A stretch of 64,000 bases of DNA from Paracoccus ravus (GTDB lineage Bacteria > Pseudomonadota > Alphaproteobacteria > Rhodobacterales > Rhodobacteraceae), in contig NZ_SDEB01000015.1 in assembly GCF_004522175.1 (NCBI RefSeq), positions 1-64,000 on the forward strand, read 5' to 3'. Made by a program: the position numbers and the translations under genes. Numbering within the stretch: the first letter of the stretch is position 1; each line of letters starts with the position of its first letter. Positions 17,434 through 26,587 of the stretch are shown here, in pieces. Below the pieces are notes generated by a model that was given only the letters and a program-made list of their open reading frames with translations, was not told the DNA's origin and did no database searches.

Positions 17434-19128
17434 GTGACGCGCACGCGCCTGCATCTTGAACGCCGGGAGACCGGATATTTCTGGCGCCGCCGCGTGCCCT
17501 GGCGCGAGTCCAAACCGGTTCCGGAAAAATTCTTTCTGCTTTCCGCGCAAGACCCATGACCTCCGCGAAGTCGCAGCGCTCGCACGCAAATTGACTGCGA
17601 TCAGCGAGCTCTGCTTCCAAGCGGAGCCCGTCTTGCCGCCCGAGGTGATGGACGACATTCTGGTCAGCTATGCCCGTCTCGAAATCGAGACGGCTGACCG
17701 TCTGCGCGCCCTCACCGGACCACGCAGCCGCGCAGCTGCGGAAGCGTCCCTGGCACTTGAAGCTGCCACCCGCGCCTCGCTGCGCGACGCGATCTTTCTC
17801 TGCGAGAATGCCCCGGCCATCGATCCGCGACACGGCAGCGCGTCTCGGCATCATTGTCGACGAGGCAGGAGAGGATTTCCGGATCATCTGCGATTGAATG
17901 GTCCGGCTCATGATCGAGGTCAGCGAAGAAAAAGAGCGACGTGCCCGAGGCCATTTTTCCGAGCCTCAGCCCTATTCTTTCCCGCGCCCTATCCGGCCCT
18001 TCCGCTACGGTCTCGCAGCAGCTCCCCAAATCGGAAACGCCCGACCAAGCGCAGGGCAGCGCCGACAATCAGAAACCGCTCAGCCCAAGCGCAGCCAAGG
18101 TTTCATCTGATCCGGCCACCGGCGCTAATCTCGCGAAAGAAAGCCTCGCAGGGTTCACAAGGCCGAAGGGGGCGAAATCCAGGTGAACCCATCGCATGGC
18201 GGCCAAGCGCATTGCCCTGATGGCAGCAACCCCCGAATTATCGATCTCTGGGAAGCATGGTTCTAGGAAATGTCGCAGGGCATCATGCGCAGCGGCGCCT
18301 ATGTCACGACTGATGAAAGCAAAGCCGCAAGATTCAAGAAGGATGCGGATACGATCGGGTCGACAGGCAAACTGGTACGCGACATTTTCGGCGAGCTTCG
18401 CATCGCGGATGCAACGAGCCAGGACTGGACGCGGCTCAACGAGACCGTACGCCGTCTTCCGACCAACCACGGACGCTCATCCAGACTTCGCGAGCTTACA
18501 TGTGTCGAATTGATCAAGCGCACGGACAACAGCGAAAAACGCCAGAAACGGGCCGCTGAGCACAAGATCGGCAAGGAGCGCCTGTCGCCAGATCAAGCAG
18601 AACTGGCTCGCGCCCAAGCGCGCATTCCCCGCCTTGCCCCGCGCACGTTTCAGCGCCACCAGAAATATCTTTCCGCGCCTCTGGATCACGCCGTCATGAT
18701 GGGCCGTCTGCCGCACAATCCCTTCAAGAGCTACGTGATGGGTGAACGCAGCATCAACGAGCTGCGCAAAGGACAAGCGGAAACCGCGCGCCAGATCTGG
18801 ACGAGCGAAGATCAGGCGGAGCTGCTCAAGACCGAAAAATGGTCATCCCCCAAGACAATGATCGACGACGCGATCTACTGGCTTCCCATCATCGCGCGCC
18901 TGAGTGGGCTGCGCAGCGAAGAAATGCTACAACTGAAGCCGGAGAACATCCGCTGCGACGAGGGAATACATTATTTCGACATTGCACGCGGCACCGGTCA
19001 AAGCCTCAAGAGCGAGAGCGCCCGCCGCATGGTCCCAGTCCACAGCCAACTGATCGAATTGGGTTTCCTCGAACTTGTGGAAGTCCAGCGCAAGCGTGGA
19101 CGAGTACGGATCTTTGACAGCATCTCGC
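17434..19128 (+). pseudogene. Tyrosine recombinase (phage-type integrase), frameshifted and truncated
   Basis: The frame opens at GTG 17434 with HLERRETGYFWRRRVP, the N-terminus of Rhodobacteraceae island integrases, and stops after about 40 codons. It resumes in another frame as THDLREVAALARKLTAISEL, changes frame again around 17850, and continues as GSTGKLVRDIFGELRIADATS and PRTFQRHQKYLSAPLDHA. The catalytic domain is recognisable to LSGLRSEEMLQLKPENI, which contains the first catalytic Arg, and then ends at about 19128 where an IS5 remnant begins. The later HxxR and Tyr motifs are absent. With at least three lesions it cannot be active. Its position next to tRNA-Asn fits tRNA-targeted integration. 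Confidence 0.8.
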
Positions 19129-19610
19129 GGAGAACCCACCTCTCGAACGGCCAAGAGCCTCGTTCGGAGTCCCCTTTAGCGGCCCGCCGCATGATGATGC
19201 GCCCGGATCACTGTGCTGTCGACCCTCTGAAGCTTGTCGGGCGCAACTCCGGCGTGGTTAAGCCGTCGAGAATATCCTCCCAAAGACCGGCCAGGGTCCA
19301 GCGGCGGAACTGGCGGTAGACCGACGACCACTTGCCGAACTCTTCGGGAAGATCCCGCCACGACGCGCCCGTCCGCGTCGGCATGGCCTTGAACCAATGG
19401 CGGCTCATGCCTCAATCCAGAAAATACCATCCAGAACAAGACGATGATCTGTTGGCTCGCGCCCATTCCGGCGTCGAGCCGCGTGGATGAAGCGTTCGAA
19501 GAAGTCCCACTGATCATCCGAAACAAGATTGCGCGCCAAGAACATCTCCCTCGTAGAGACGGTCTTGAAACACAGGCCACCGGCCATAGGAATCCCTTTT
19601 GTCAACATGA
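19129..19610 (-). mobile_element. IS5-family remnant truncating the integrase
   Basis: The minus strand encodes the N-terminal half of an IS5-family transposase: NLVSDDQWDFFERFIHAARR, LVLDGIFW and HHAAGR, with frameshifts between blocks. It is a diverged relative of the fragment at 1084-1560 in the same orientation. The DDE half is missing and no inverted repeat or target duplication is visible at the left junction, so the element was probably cut down by deletion after insertion. Confidence 0.75.
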
Positions 19611-19695
19611 CCTAGCTAGGCGCCGGGATGCGGGGATTTTTCGATCTCCGGCTCGATGGCACTTCGGGCTGGGACGCCGGATGAGCTATGGGACG

Positions 19696-20162
19696 CGTTT
19701 GAGCGCTATCGCGCTGACACGCAGGTCAACGCGGATCTCACGGTTCACCTTGTCCAGCGGGCATGGTGGCTTCTTGTCGGGAATCGTCGTTCTGTGCGAC
19801 TTGCCACGGATGATGCCTTGAATGCCCATGTCCTTCATCCGCTTTGCCACCGTGCTACGCGCGACATCATTAACGATTCCCAGCCCGCTCTGGGGTTCAT
19901 GTTGTAGCCGCCCTTGTTGCCGTTGGCGTAGCGATTGCCGGGAAGCCTTCCCGCCCGAGCTGTTCTCTTCGAATGCGCGGCGGATCTCAGGCCGCAGGGC
20001 GGCATAACGACGGTCACGGGCCGACAACCGCGCCGGAGCAGCCCGCTTCGCCAGGTGATCGTAATAGGTGGAAGGGGCGATCGGCAGCACCGCGCAGATC
20101 GCCTCGACCCCGTGCGCCTCACGTTGTGCCTCAATGAAATCAACAATGGTGACCGCACTCAT
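19696..20162 (-). pseudogene. IS3-family transposase orfB, 5' fragment
   Basis: The fragment starts MSAVTIVDFIEAQREAHGVEAICAVLPIAPSTYYDH, the typical HTH_21-like opening of IS3 orfB. A disturbed middle follows, and then STVAKRMKDMGIQGIIRGK and PPCPLDKVNRE just before where the rve integrase core should start. That core (three acidic residues) is absent; the frame runs into unrelated sequence and stops. No orfA is recognisable upstream. It is part of the same decayed island. Confidence 0.75.
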
Positions 20163-20435
20163 AGAAGTCCGTGCACTTCATGGCCCCGCAATGAGGCTGC
20201 TGCTCGCTGAACCTGATGGAAAGCCTCCTCTTGAGCCCAGTTCACCGCCAGGAACTGCGGTTGAGCCTGTGCTACAACTGCAGCACATCGACGTAACACG
20301 GACAGCGTCCCGCGCAGCCCGGCGCCAGCATTATCAATAATTTGATGATCGAATTTTGCTTCGCATCCTACCGCCGCCGCACAAATCGCTGACAACCCGC
20401 CCATCTCATCGGATAGATGACATGGCAGGCCCCTC
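20163..20435. other. No gene recognised; right edge of the decayed island
   Basis: No reading frame here resembles a known family on either strand. Base composition is less GC-rich around 20330-20350 (TTATCAATAATTTGATGATCG), a local dip that may mark the old right boundary of the insertion. No copy of the tRNA-Asn 3' end is visible that would serve as a second attachment site. Confidence 0.4.
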
Positions 20436-20759
20436 TCAGGCTTCGGACCAGACCGCCATTTCGCTGCCGCCCGGTTCGCGAAACTGGAACCGCCTTCCTC
20501 CGGGAAAGCTGAAGATCGGCTTGGTGATCTCGGCCCCGGCCTCGCTGACCCGCGCGAGCGCTGCCTCGAGATCGTCGGCCTTGAGGATCACGAGCGGCGC
20601 AGCGAACGCTCCGGCCGCAATGCCGCCCGAGACCCCGGCATTCGCAATTTCCTGATATTCGGGCCCGTAATCCTTGAACTCCCAGCCGAAGGCATGGGCG
20701 AAAAAGGCCTTGGAGGCGGAAATGTCGGGAGAGGTGAATTCCAGATAGTCGATCCTCAT
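20436..20759 (-). CDS. VOC-family (glyoxalase/bleomycin-resistance fold) protein
   Basis: This is a 107-residue single-domain protein: MRIDYLEFTSPDISASKAFF, FGWEFKDYGPEYQEI, GGIAAGAF, VILKADDLEAALARV and GGRRFQFREPGGSEMAVWSE, the two beta-alpha-beta-beta-beta modules of the vicinal oxygen chelate fold with a terminal Glu ligand position. GGAGG five bases before the ATG fixes the start. It lies 46 bp downstream of the truncated haemoglobin gene on the same strand, so they are probably cotranscribed. The substrate is unknown; small VOC proteins of this type are often annotated only by fold. Confidence 0.85.
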   Translation of the reverse strand: MRIDYLEFTSPDISASKAFFAHAFGWEFKDYGPEYQEIANAGVSGGIAAGAFAAPLVILKADDLEAALARVSEAGAEITKPIFSFPGGRRFQFREPGGSEMAVWSEA

Positions 20760-20805
20760 GGCAACCTCCGGTTTTGTTCCCGTTTTGTTTACGCCATGTG
20801 CGGCT

Positions 20806-21213
20806 TCAGCGCAAGACCGGGGGCCCAGCCTTTGGCCGCATATTCTCGACCCCCATGCGCAGCCCGGAACCGATGCGATGCGCCAAGGCCGACCAGCCCT
20901 CGGCGGCTTCAGGCGGCAAGGTGCGGCGGAGCGTCTCGTCAAACAGCATGAGCCAGTCGCGGAAATGCGCGGGCTCGACATTTCCGGCGCGCATATGGGC
21001 CTGCATCGGGCTGCCCTCATAGCTGCCCTCATAAAGGATCGCGTTGCGCCAGAAGGCGGCGATCTTGGCCTCATGCGGGGGCCAATCGGTGACATGGGCA
21101 GCAAAGATCGGGCCAAGCACCTCATGCCTGCGGATCGCGGCATAAAACACCGCGACAACGCGGTCGATCTGTTCGGCGGAGACGGGGAAGCGTGGCGGTA
21201 TCATGGCTGGCAT
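20806..21213 (-). CDS. Group III truncated haemoglobin
   Basis: This is a 135-residue globin of the short 2-on-2 fold. It begins with FPVSAEQIDRVVAVFYAAIRRHEVLGPIF (helices A/B/C), then HEAKIAAFWRNAILYEGSYEGSPMQAH, and the proximal histidine region EPAHFRDWLMLFDET, all typical of the group III (Ctb-like) class. Proteins of this class bind oxygen or nitric oxide; a role in nitrosative stress is plausible. The start could also be the second Met at 21204. Confidence 0.9.
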   Translation of the reverse strand: MPAMIPPRFPVSAEQIDRVVAVFYAAIRRHEVLGPIFAAHVTDWPPHEAKIAAFWRNAILYEGSYEGSPMQAHMRAGNVEPAHFRDWLMLFDETLRRTLPPEAAEGWSALAHRIGSGLRMGVENMRPKAGPPVLR

Positions 21214-21321
21214 ATGGGCCGCCGCCCCAGACCGCGCAAGCCCGGGCTTTGACGCGAGGCGCGCGGCTTGCTATGGCGCGACACCCGGTCGCAGCCCACC
21301 CGGCCAAAACAGGAGCCTCAG

Positions 21322-21783
21322 ATGAGCCATTATACCGACAACCTGACCCAGCTTGGTCAGGCCACCAGCCTGCCGCAATCGCCCGAAGAGGCCGTTCTCG
21401 AACGCGTCCCGAACCCGCGCCTTGATGCCGCCTATTGCGTGCGCTTCACCCAGCCCGAATTCACCAGCCTCTGCCCGATGACCGGCCAGCCCGATTTCGC
21501 GCATCTGGTCATCGATTATGTGCCCGGCGATTGGCTGGTCGAATCGAAATCGCTGAAGCTTTACCTTGGCAGCTTCCGAAATCATGGCGCCTTCCACGAG
21601 GATTGCACCGTCAGCATCGGCCTGCGCCTTGTCGAGTTGCTCGCGCCGAAATGGCTGCGCATCGGCGGCTATTGGTATCCGCGCGGCGGCATGCCGATCG
21701 ACGTTTTCTGGCAAAGCGGCGCGGCGCCTGCTGGCATCTGGATCCCCGATCAAGGCGTCGCCCCCTATCGCGGGCGCGGCTGA
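21322..21783 (+). CDS. queF: NADPH-dependent 7-cyano-7-deazaguanine reductase
   Basis: This 153-residue unimodular QueF reduces the nitrile of preQ0 to preQ1 in queuosine biosynthesis. The nucleophile is Cys51 in [13 protein letters not shown] with the catalytic Asp58. The QueF signature ESKSLKLYL follows, and His92-Glu93 (FHEDC) contribute to substrate binding. AGGAG at 21311-21315 sets the start. It is followed by a hairpin and then ileS. No preQ1 riboswitch is apparent in the short leader. Confidence 0.95.
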   Translation: MSHYTDNLTQLGQATSLPQSPEEAVLERVPNPRLDAAYCVRFTQPEFTSLCPMTGQPDFAHLVIDYVPGDWLVESKSLKLYLGSFRNHGAFHEDCTVSIGLRLVELLAPKWLRIGGYWYPRGGMPIDVFWQSGAAPAGIWIPDQGVAPYRGRG

Positions 21784-21857
21784 AGGCTTGCGGGCCGCCT
21801 TGCGCATTCCTATAGAGAGCGCATGAGATTTTTGGCGTTCGGCATACGAATTAGCAG

Positions 21858-21890
21858 CCCGGCGGCGTGAGGGTTCGCGCCGCCGGGTTT
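21858..21890 (+). terminator. Hairpin with short U-run between queF and ileS
   Basis: CCCGGCGGCG pairs perfectly with CGCCGCCGGG over 10 bp with a 10-base loop, then TTTCTG. The stem is strong but the U-tract is short, so termination may be partial. Confidence 0.55.
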
Positions 21891-21927
21891 CTGCTGCCTG
21901 CCTGAATGACCGACAAAGGACCGCCCG

Positions 21928-24831
21928 ATGAGCGACGCCACGCCCGACTACCGCGATACCGTTTTCCTGCCCCAGACCGATTTCCCGATGCGCGCAGGCC
22001 TGCCGCAGCGCGAGCCCGAATGGCTCGACCGTTGGGAGCGCATGGGAATCTATGACCGCCTGCGCGCCAAGGAAGGCCGCAAGCCCTTCATCCTGCATGA
22101 CGGCCCGCCCTATGCGAACGGGCATCTGCATATCGGCCACGCGCTGAACAAGGTGCTGAAGGACTTCATCACCCGCAGCCAGCAGATGATGGGCCGCGAT
22201 GCGCGCTATGTCCCGGGCTGGGACTGCCACGGTCTGCCGATCGAATGGAAGATCGAGGAACAATACCGCCTGAAGCAGCAGAACAAGGACGACGTGGATG
22301 TCGTCGAGTTCCGTCAGGAATGCCGCAAATTCGCCGAGGGCTGGGTGGAAACTCAGCGCGAAGAATTCAAGCGCCTTGGCATCATTGGCAAATGGGAAGA
22401 CCCCTACCTCACGATGAACTACCATGCCGAGGCGGTGATCGCGGCCGAGTTCATGAAGCTTCTGATGAACGGCAGCCTGTATCAGGGTTCCAAGCCCGTG
22501 ATGTGGTCGCCGGTCGAAAAGACCGCTCTGGCCGAGGCCGAGGTCGAATATCACGACCATACCAGCCACACGATCTGGGTCCGCTTCGCGCCGCAAGCCG
22601 GTCTGGACGGGGCCTCGGTGGTGATCTGGACCACGACGCCTTGGACCATCCCGCAAAACCGCGCCGTCGCCTATAACCCGTCCATCGCTTACGGCCTTTA
22701 CGAGGTCGTCGCCGCCGCCGAGAACGCGACCGCGAAACTGGGTGAGAAGCTGGTGCTGGCCGATGCGCTGGCCGAAGGCGTGATGAAATCCGCCAAGGTC
22801 GAGGAATTTACCCGTCTGCGCGACGTTCCGGCCTCGGAACTCGAAGGTGTGCTGCTGGCCCACCCCTTCCGTGGCGTCGAAAATGGCGCAGGTGAGTGGG
22901 ACTATGACGTTCCCCTGCTGCCGGGCGACCATGTCACTGACGACGCGGGCACGGGCTTCGTCCACACCGCGCCGAGCCACGGCGATGACGACTATCAACT
23001 GGGCCTTAAATTCGGCCTGCCGATGACCTACAATGTCGAGCCGGATGGGACCTACCGCAAGGACCTGCCGATCTTTGGCGGTCAGGCGATCCTGACGCCC
23101 GAAGGCAAGGAAGGTCCGGTCAATGTCAGCGTCATCAAGCAACTGGCCTATTCCGGCGCGCTGCTCGCCAAGGGCAAGGTCAAGCACAGCTATCCGCATA
23201 GCTGGCGCTCGAAAGCGCCGCTGATCTATCGCAACACCCCGCAATGGTTCGCCGCCATCGACAAGGCACTGACCGACGGCATGGGCGAATATGGCGATAC
23301 GATCCGCGCCCGCGCGCTGGCCTCGATCGACCGACTGGTGAAATGGACCCCGCAAACGGGCCGCAACCGCCTTTACTCGATGATCGAGAACCGCCCCGAC
23401 TGGGTGCTGTCGCGCCAGCGCGCCTGGGGCGTGCCGCTGACCTGCTTCGTCAAGAAGGGCGCGCGCCCGGACGATGCCGACTTCCTGCTGCGTGACCAGC
23501 GCGTGAACGGCCGCATCATCGAAGCTTTCGAGAAAGACGGCGCAGATGTCTGGTATCACGCCGATTTCAAGGCGAAGATGCTGGAGGGCGTGGCCGATCC
23601 CGAGGCTTACGATCAGGTCATGGACGTGCTGGATGTCTGGTTCGATTCCGGCTCGACCCATGCTTTCGTGATCCGTGACCGCGCCGATGGCTCGCCCGAC
23701 GGCATCGCGGACCTGTATCTGGAAGGCACCGACCAGCATCGCGGCTGGTTCCATTCCTCGCTCTTGCAAGCCTGCGCCACCAAGGGCCGCGCGCCCTACA
23801 AGGGCGTGCTGACCCACGGCTTCACGCTGGACGAAAAGGGCATGAAAATGTCCAAGTCGCTCGGCAATACCGTGGCCCCGGCGGACGTGATCAAGGAATA
23901 TGGCGCGGATATCCTGCGCCTCTGGGTGGCACAGTCCGACTACACCACCGACCTGCGCATCGGCAAAGAGATCCTCAAGGGTACCGCCGACAGCTACCGC
24001 CGGTTGCGCAACACGCTGCGCTTCGTGCTGGGCAACCTTGACGGCTTCTCGGATGCCGAGCGCGTCGAAGTGGCCGAGATGCCCGAGCTGGAACAATGGG
24101 TCCTGCACCGTCTGGCGCAGATCGACCACCAGTTGCGCAAGGGTTACGACGCCTATGACTTCCAAGGCGTGTTCCAGACCGTGTTCCAATTCGCGACCGT
24201 GGACCTGTCGAGCTTCTATTTCGACATCCGCAAGGACGCGCTCTATTGCGATGCGCCTGACAGCCTGCGCCGCCGCGCGGCCCGCACGGTGCTGGACATC
24301 CTGTTCCAGCGCCTGGTGACCTGGCTCGCGCCGATCCTGCCCTTCACCATGGAAGATGTCTGGCTGAGCCGCTTCCCCTCGGACGAGGATTCGGTCCATC
24401 TGCACGACTTCCCGGTGACCCCGGCCGACTGGCTGAACGAGCCGCTGGCCCGGAAATGGGACGCGATCCGCCGCACCCGCCGTGCGGTGACTGCCGCGCT
24501 CGAGATCAAGCGCAGCGACAAGGTGATCGGCGCCAGCCTCGAGGCCGCCCCGGTCGTCCATGTCGAGGATGCCGATGTGCTGAAGGCACTGAAATCGGTC
24601 GATTTCGCCGATATCTGCATCACCTCGGATCTGAGCCTGACCGCCGACCCGGCCCCGAACGAGGCCTTCCGGCTGCCCGACGTGCCGGGCGTGGGCGTGG
24701 TCTTCGAACTCGCCGAGGGCGAGAAATGCGAGCGCTGCTGGAAGATCCTGCCCGATGTCGGCACGCATGACCACGCTGGCACCTGCGAGCGCTGCGACGA
24801 CGCACTGAGTGGCGCAGAGCAAGACGCCTGA
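21928..24831 (+). CDS. ileS: Isoleucyl-tRNA synthetase
   Basis: This 967-residue class I synthetase charges tRNA-Ile. The HIGH motif is at 68-71 (GHLHIGH) and KMSKS at 640-644. The editing-domain stretch VIWTTTPWTIPQNRAVAYNP and the specificity element WDCHGLPIEWKIEE are present. A C-terminal zinc finger CERCWKILPDVG..CERCDDAL is retained. Length is normal for the bacterial type. It is a single gene with its own terminator. Confidence 0.97.
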   Translation: MSDATPDYRDTVFLPQTDFPMRAGLPQREPEWLDRWERMGIYDRLRAKEGRKPFILHDGPPYANGHLHIGHALNKVLKDFITRSQQMMGRDARYVPGWDCHGLPIEWKIEEQYRLKQQNKDDVDVVEFRQECRKFAEGWVETQREEFKRLGIIGKWEDPYLTMNYHAEAVIAAEFMKLLMNGSLYQGSKPVMWSPVEKTALAEAEVEYHDHTSHTIWVRFAPQAGLDGASVVIWTTTPWTIPQNRAVAYNPSIAYGLYEVVAAAENATAKLGEKLVLADALAEGVMKSAKVEEFTRLRDVPASELEGVLLAHPFRGVENGAGEWDYDVPLLPGDHVTDDAGTGFVHTAPSHGDDDYQLGLKFGLPMTYNVEPDGTYRKDLPIFGGQAILTPEGKEGPVNVSVIKQLAYSGALLAKGKVKHSYPHSWRSKAPLIYRNTPQWFAAIDKALTDGMGEYGDTIRARALASIDRLVKWTPQTGRNRLYSMIENRPDWVLSRQRAWGVPLTCFVKKGARPDDADFLLRDQRVNGRIIEAFEKDGADVWYHADFKAKMLEGVADPEAYDQVMDVLDVWFDSGSTHAFVIRDRADGSPDGIADLYLEGTDQHRGWFHSSLLQACATKGRAPYKGVLTHGFTLDEKGMKMSKSLGNTVAPADVIKEYGADILRLWVAQSDYTTDLRIGKEILKGTADSYRRLRNTLRFVLGNLDGFSDAERVEVAEMPELEQWVLHRLAQIDHQLRKGYDAYDFQGVFQTVFQFATVDLSSFYFDIRKDALYCDAPDSLRRRAARTVLDILFQRLVTWLAPILPFTMEDVWLSRFPSDEDSVHLHDFPVTPADWLNEPLARKWDAIRRTRRAVTAALEIKRSDKVIGASLEAAPVVHVEDADVLKALKSVDFADICITSDLSLTADPAPNEAFRLPDVPGVGVVFELAEGEKCERCWKILPDVGTHDHAGTCERCDDALSGAEQDA

Positions 24832-24837
24832 AAAGAC

Positions 24838-24866
24838 AGGGCCGGGCAAATCGCCCGGCCCTTTTT
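24838..24866 (+). terminator. Intrinsic terminator of ileS
   Basis: AGGGCCGGGC pairs with GCCCGGCCCT (loop AAATC), followed by TTTTT, 7 bp after the ileS stop. Confidence 0.88.
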
Positions 24867-24879
24867 CCTGGCCTCAGGC

Positions 24880-26073
24880 CTAGCGCTGCCAGAGGCCCAT
24901 TTTCTTCAAGACATGCCGGGTGCGCGCCTCGTCGAGAGCCTGGCTGCGGTCGAAAAGCGGGCGGACCGTTTCGCGCCCCGTGCCTTGCAGCACCATCTCC
25001 TGAACCTGCGGCCATTCTGCGAGGATCGGCGCAAAGGCGGGCCGCGCCAGAATCGTCTCGACCGTCTGAAGCGCCGCCTCGGATTCGCGGGCATAAAGCA
25101 GCGATACGGTCCGGTAATGGCACGTCATGTCGCCATCCAGATCATCCAGCTCCGGCCCCGGACGACCGCCACCCAAGGCATGGATCACCAGCGGCAATGC
25201 GACCTGATCAAGCCAGGGATCCAGGCTCTGGCAGGCCAATGCCTCTCCCGGAGTTTCGCGGATGGCGAGGGCGTAATTCAGGAAGCGTTCCGCGAATATC
25301 TTGGGGTCCGGACCAAGAAACCAGCCCGCATTGAAATAGAGATACCGCTCCCAGTGCTCATCAGGCTGTTCAGTATCGAGCGAGCTTGCGAAATCCAGCC
25401 CGAAGCGATCATACAGCGATATCCAGATCTCGTCATAGCCCGGGCCATAAAGCGGCGGCTGCGGCCACGTTCCCGTCCGTCGCATCGAGGCCGTAGGGCG
25501 GGTGAAATCGATCTTCAACTGATCTATCGGACCGGTCACCACGGTATCGCTGTCGAAGAAGATGAACGGCGCGCCGGGCGGCAAAAGCTGCAATGCTTCG
25601 ATCTTGTTGCCATAGGGATAGCTGCGCCCGAAATGGCGGGCAGCAAACGGCGTGATCTCGGCGCCATAGCTTTCGATCAGGCTGCGCTCCGCGGGCGAAA
25701 GGCGGGTCTGGGCACCCTTCCACACCCCCTCCTCCAGAGGTTCGGCGACGATCAGCCGACCTTTCCAATCCGGCGCATTCAGCCGCAGGCTGGCGCAAAA
25801 CAGCGCGGCTTCAAAGGCCAGGCGGCCATGTTGCGCAATGACGAGGATATTGAAGGCGCGCTGGTCCTGGGCAGCAGGCGCGAAAGCGGCTTCACCGGGT
25901 TCCGTGGCGCGCTGCGCCTCGCGAGCGGCGCGCCGCTCCATTCTGCGGGCCTCGCGCTCTGCCTTGTTCCGCGTTTGCCGTTCGGCGCGCTCGGCGGCCT
26001 TGGCGGATTTTCGGTCTTGCGCGACAAGATCCTCGGGCTTCGGCTTGTTTTCCGGTTTGACCAAATCTGACAC
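24880..26073 (-). CDS. Glycosyltransferase-like protein with a basic coiled-coil N-terminus
   Basis: This is a 397-residue protein with two parts. Residues 1-58 are highly charged and Arg/Ala/Glu-rich (KAAERAERQTRNKAEREARR), predicted helical coiled coil. Residues about 74-300 look like a nucleotide-diphospho-sugar transferase fold, with LPPGAPFIFFDSDTVVTGPID containing a DxD metal motif (Asp174-Ser-Asp176), and YLYFNAGWFLGPDP, a pattern of GT8-like enzymes. There is no signal peptide. Donor and acceptor are unknown. It stands alone; relatives are annotated hypothetical in related genomes as far as I recall. Confidence 0.65.
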   Translation of the reverse strand: MSDLVKPENKPKPEDLVAQDRKSAKAAERAERQTRNKAEREARRMERRAAREAQRATEPGEAAFAPAAQDQRAFNILVIAQHGRLAFEAALFCASLRLNAPDWKGRLIVAEPLEEGVWKGAQTRLSPAERSLIESYGAEITPFAARHFGRSYPYGNKIEALQLLPPGAPFIFFDSDTVVTGPIDQLKIDFTRPTASMRRTGTWPQPPLYGPGYDEIWISLYDRFGLDFASSLDTEQPDEHWERYLYFNAGWFLGPDPKIFAERFLNYALAIRETPGEALACQSLDPWLDQVALPLVIHALGGGRPGPELDDLDGDMTCHYRTVSLLYARESEAALQTVETILARPAFAPILAEWPQVQEMVLQGTGRETVRPLFDRSQALDEARTRHVLKKMGLWQR

Positions 26074-26587
26074 CCTTGGAAGTTCACATCAGCGCGGAGG
26101 AGCTGCCGAGCCACCACGCCTTGAACTGCAGCCTTTCACATTTCACGGCGAAATCAATGCGCTCAGCGGAAGAGAAACGACCAAGCACAATCAAGGCGAT
26201 AGAAACTAAGTAAAATTTCTCGCGAACTAAGCGAAATCCTCACTAAAAGACCAAGTTCCCCGAGCCCCGATTTACGGGCAGGGTTTCCTTGGCCAGTTAG
26301 ATAGTATTGTGTTCACGATTTCGGCCACGGCCGGGCAGCGATATGAGCGCTGCCCGGCCACGTTAACCTATATCCCTTGAAAACATGCTGTTTTCCATAT
26401 CGCCGGTGAGATTCGGTGAATATTTCCGTGATATGGCGCGTATTTTTGTAGCAGGAGATTAATTTTTCGCCCGTTTTCGTTTTGAGCCGGGCAAAGCAGG
26501 AATTGCGCGCCCCCCGGCACCCGTGACCCGTGCCAAAGACCCGGCCATGTTCAACCATTGGCAGGTTCCGACTCAGGAGTGTTTCAA
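26074..26587. other. Divergent intergenic region upstream of the amine dehydrogenase operon
   Basis: No protein-coding gene is recognised in about 510 bp. The region is less GC-rich than its surroundings (especially 26190-26260 and 26380-26470) and must contain promoters for both flanking divergent units. It holds the hairpin at 26330-26360. AGGAG at 26575-26579 is the ribosome site of the downstream gene. Confidence 0.6.
26330..26360. repeat. Perfect 12 bp inverted repeat upstream of the amine dehydrogenase genes
   Basis: GGCCGGGCAGCG pairs with CGCTGCCCGGCC around the 7-base loop ATATGAG. No U-tract follows on either strand. It sits about 230 bp before the large-subunit start, where an operator or leader structure could lie. 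Confidence 0.6.

Noticed and set aside
19656..19907. Plus-strand frame MALRAGTPDELWDAFERYRADTQ as a gene
   Set aside because: The opening looks protein-like, but most of the frame runs antisense to the IS3 transposase fragment and no family could be assigned.
21240..21321. preQ1 riboswitch upstream of queF
   Set aside because: The leader is short and shows neither the characteristic C-rich loop nor an A-rich tail capable of forming the pseudoknot.
21784..21927. T-box leader upstream of ileS
   Set aside because: No T-box consensus is present, and the hairpin found is better explained as the end of queF. T-box control of ileS is also unusual in this group.
21271..24849. A 1192-codon open frame on the minus strand opposite queF and ileS
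   Set aside because: It mirrors the codons of ileS, an unmistakable synthetase, and its translation resembles no protein family. Such long antisense frames are expected in GC-rich DNA.
26330..26360. The strong hairpin as a terminator
   Set aside because: No U-tract on either strand and it lies upstream of both divergent genes, not downstream of any.
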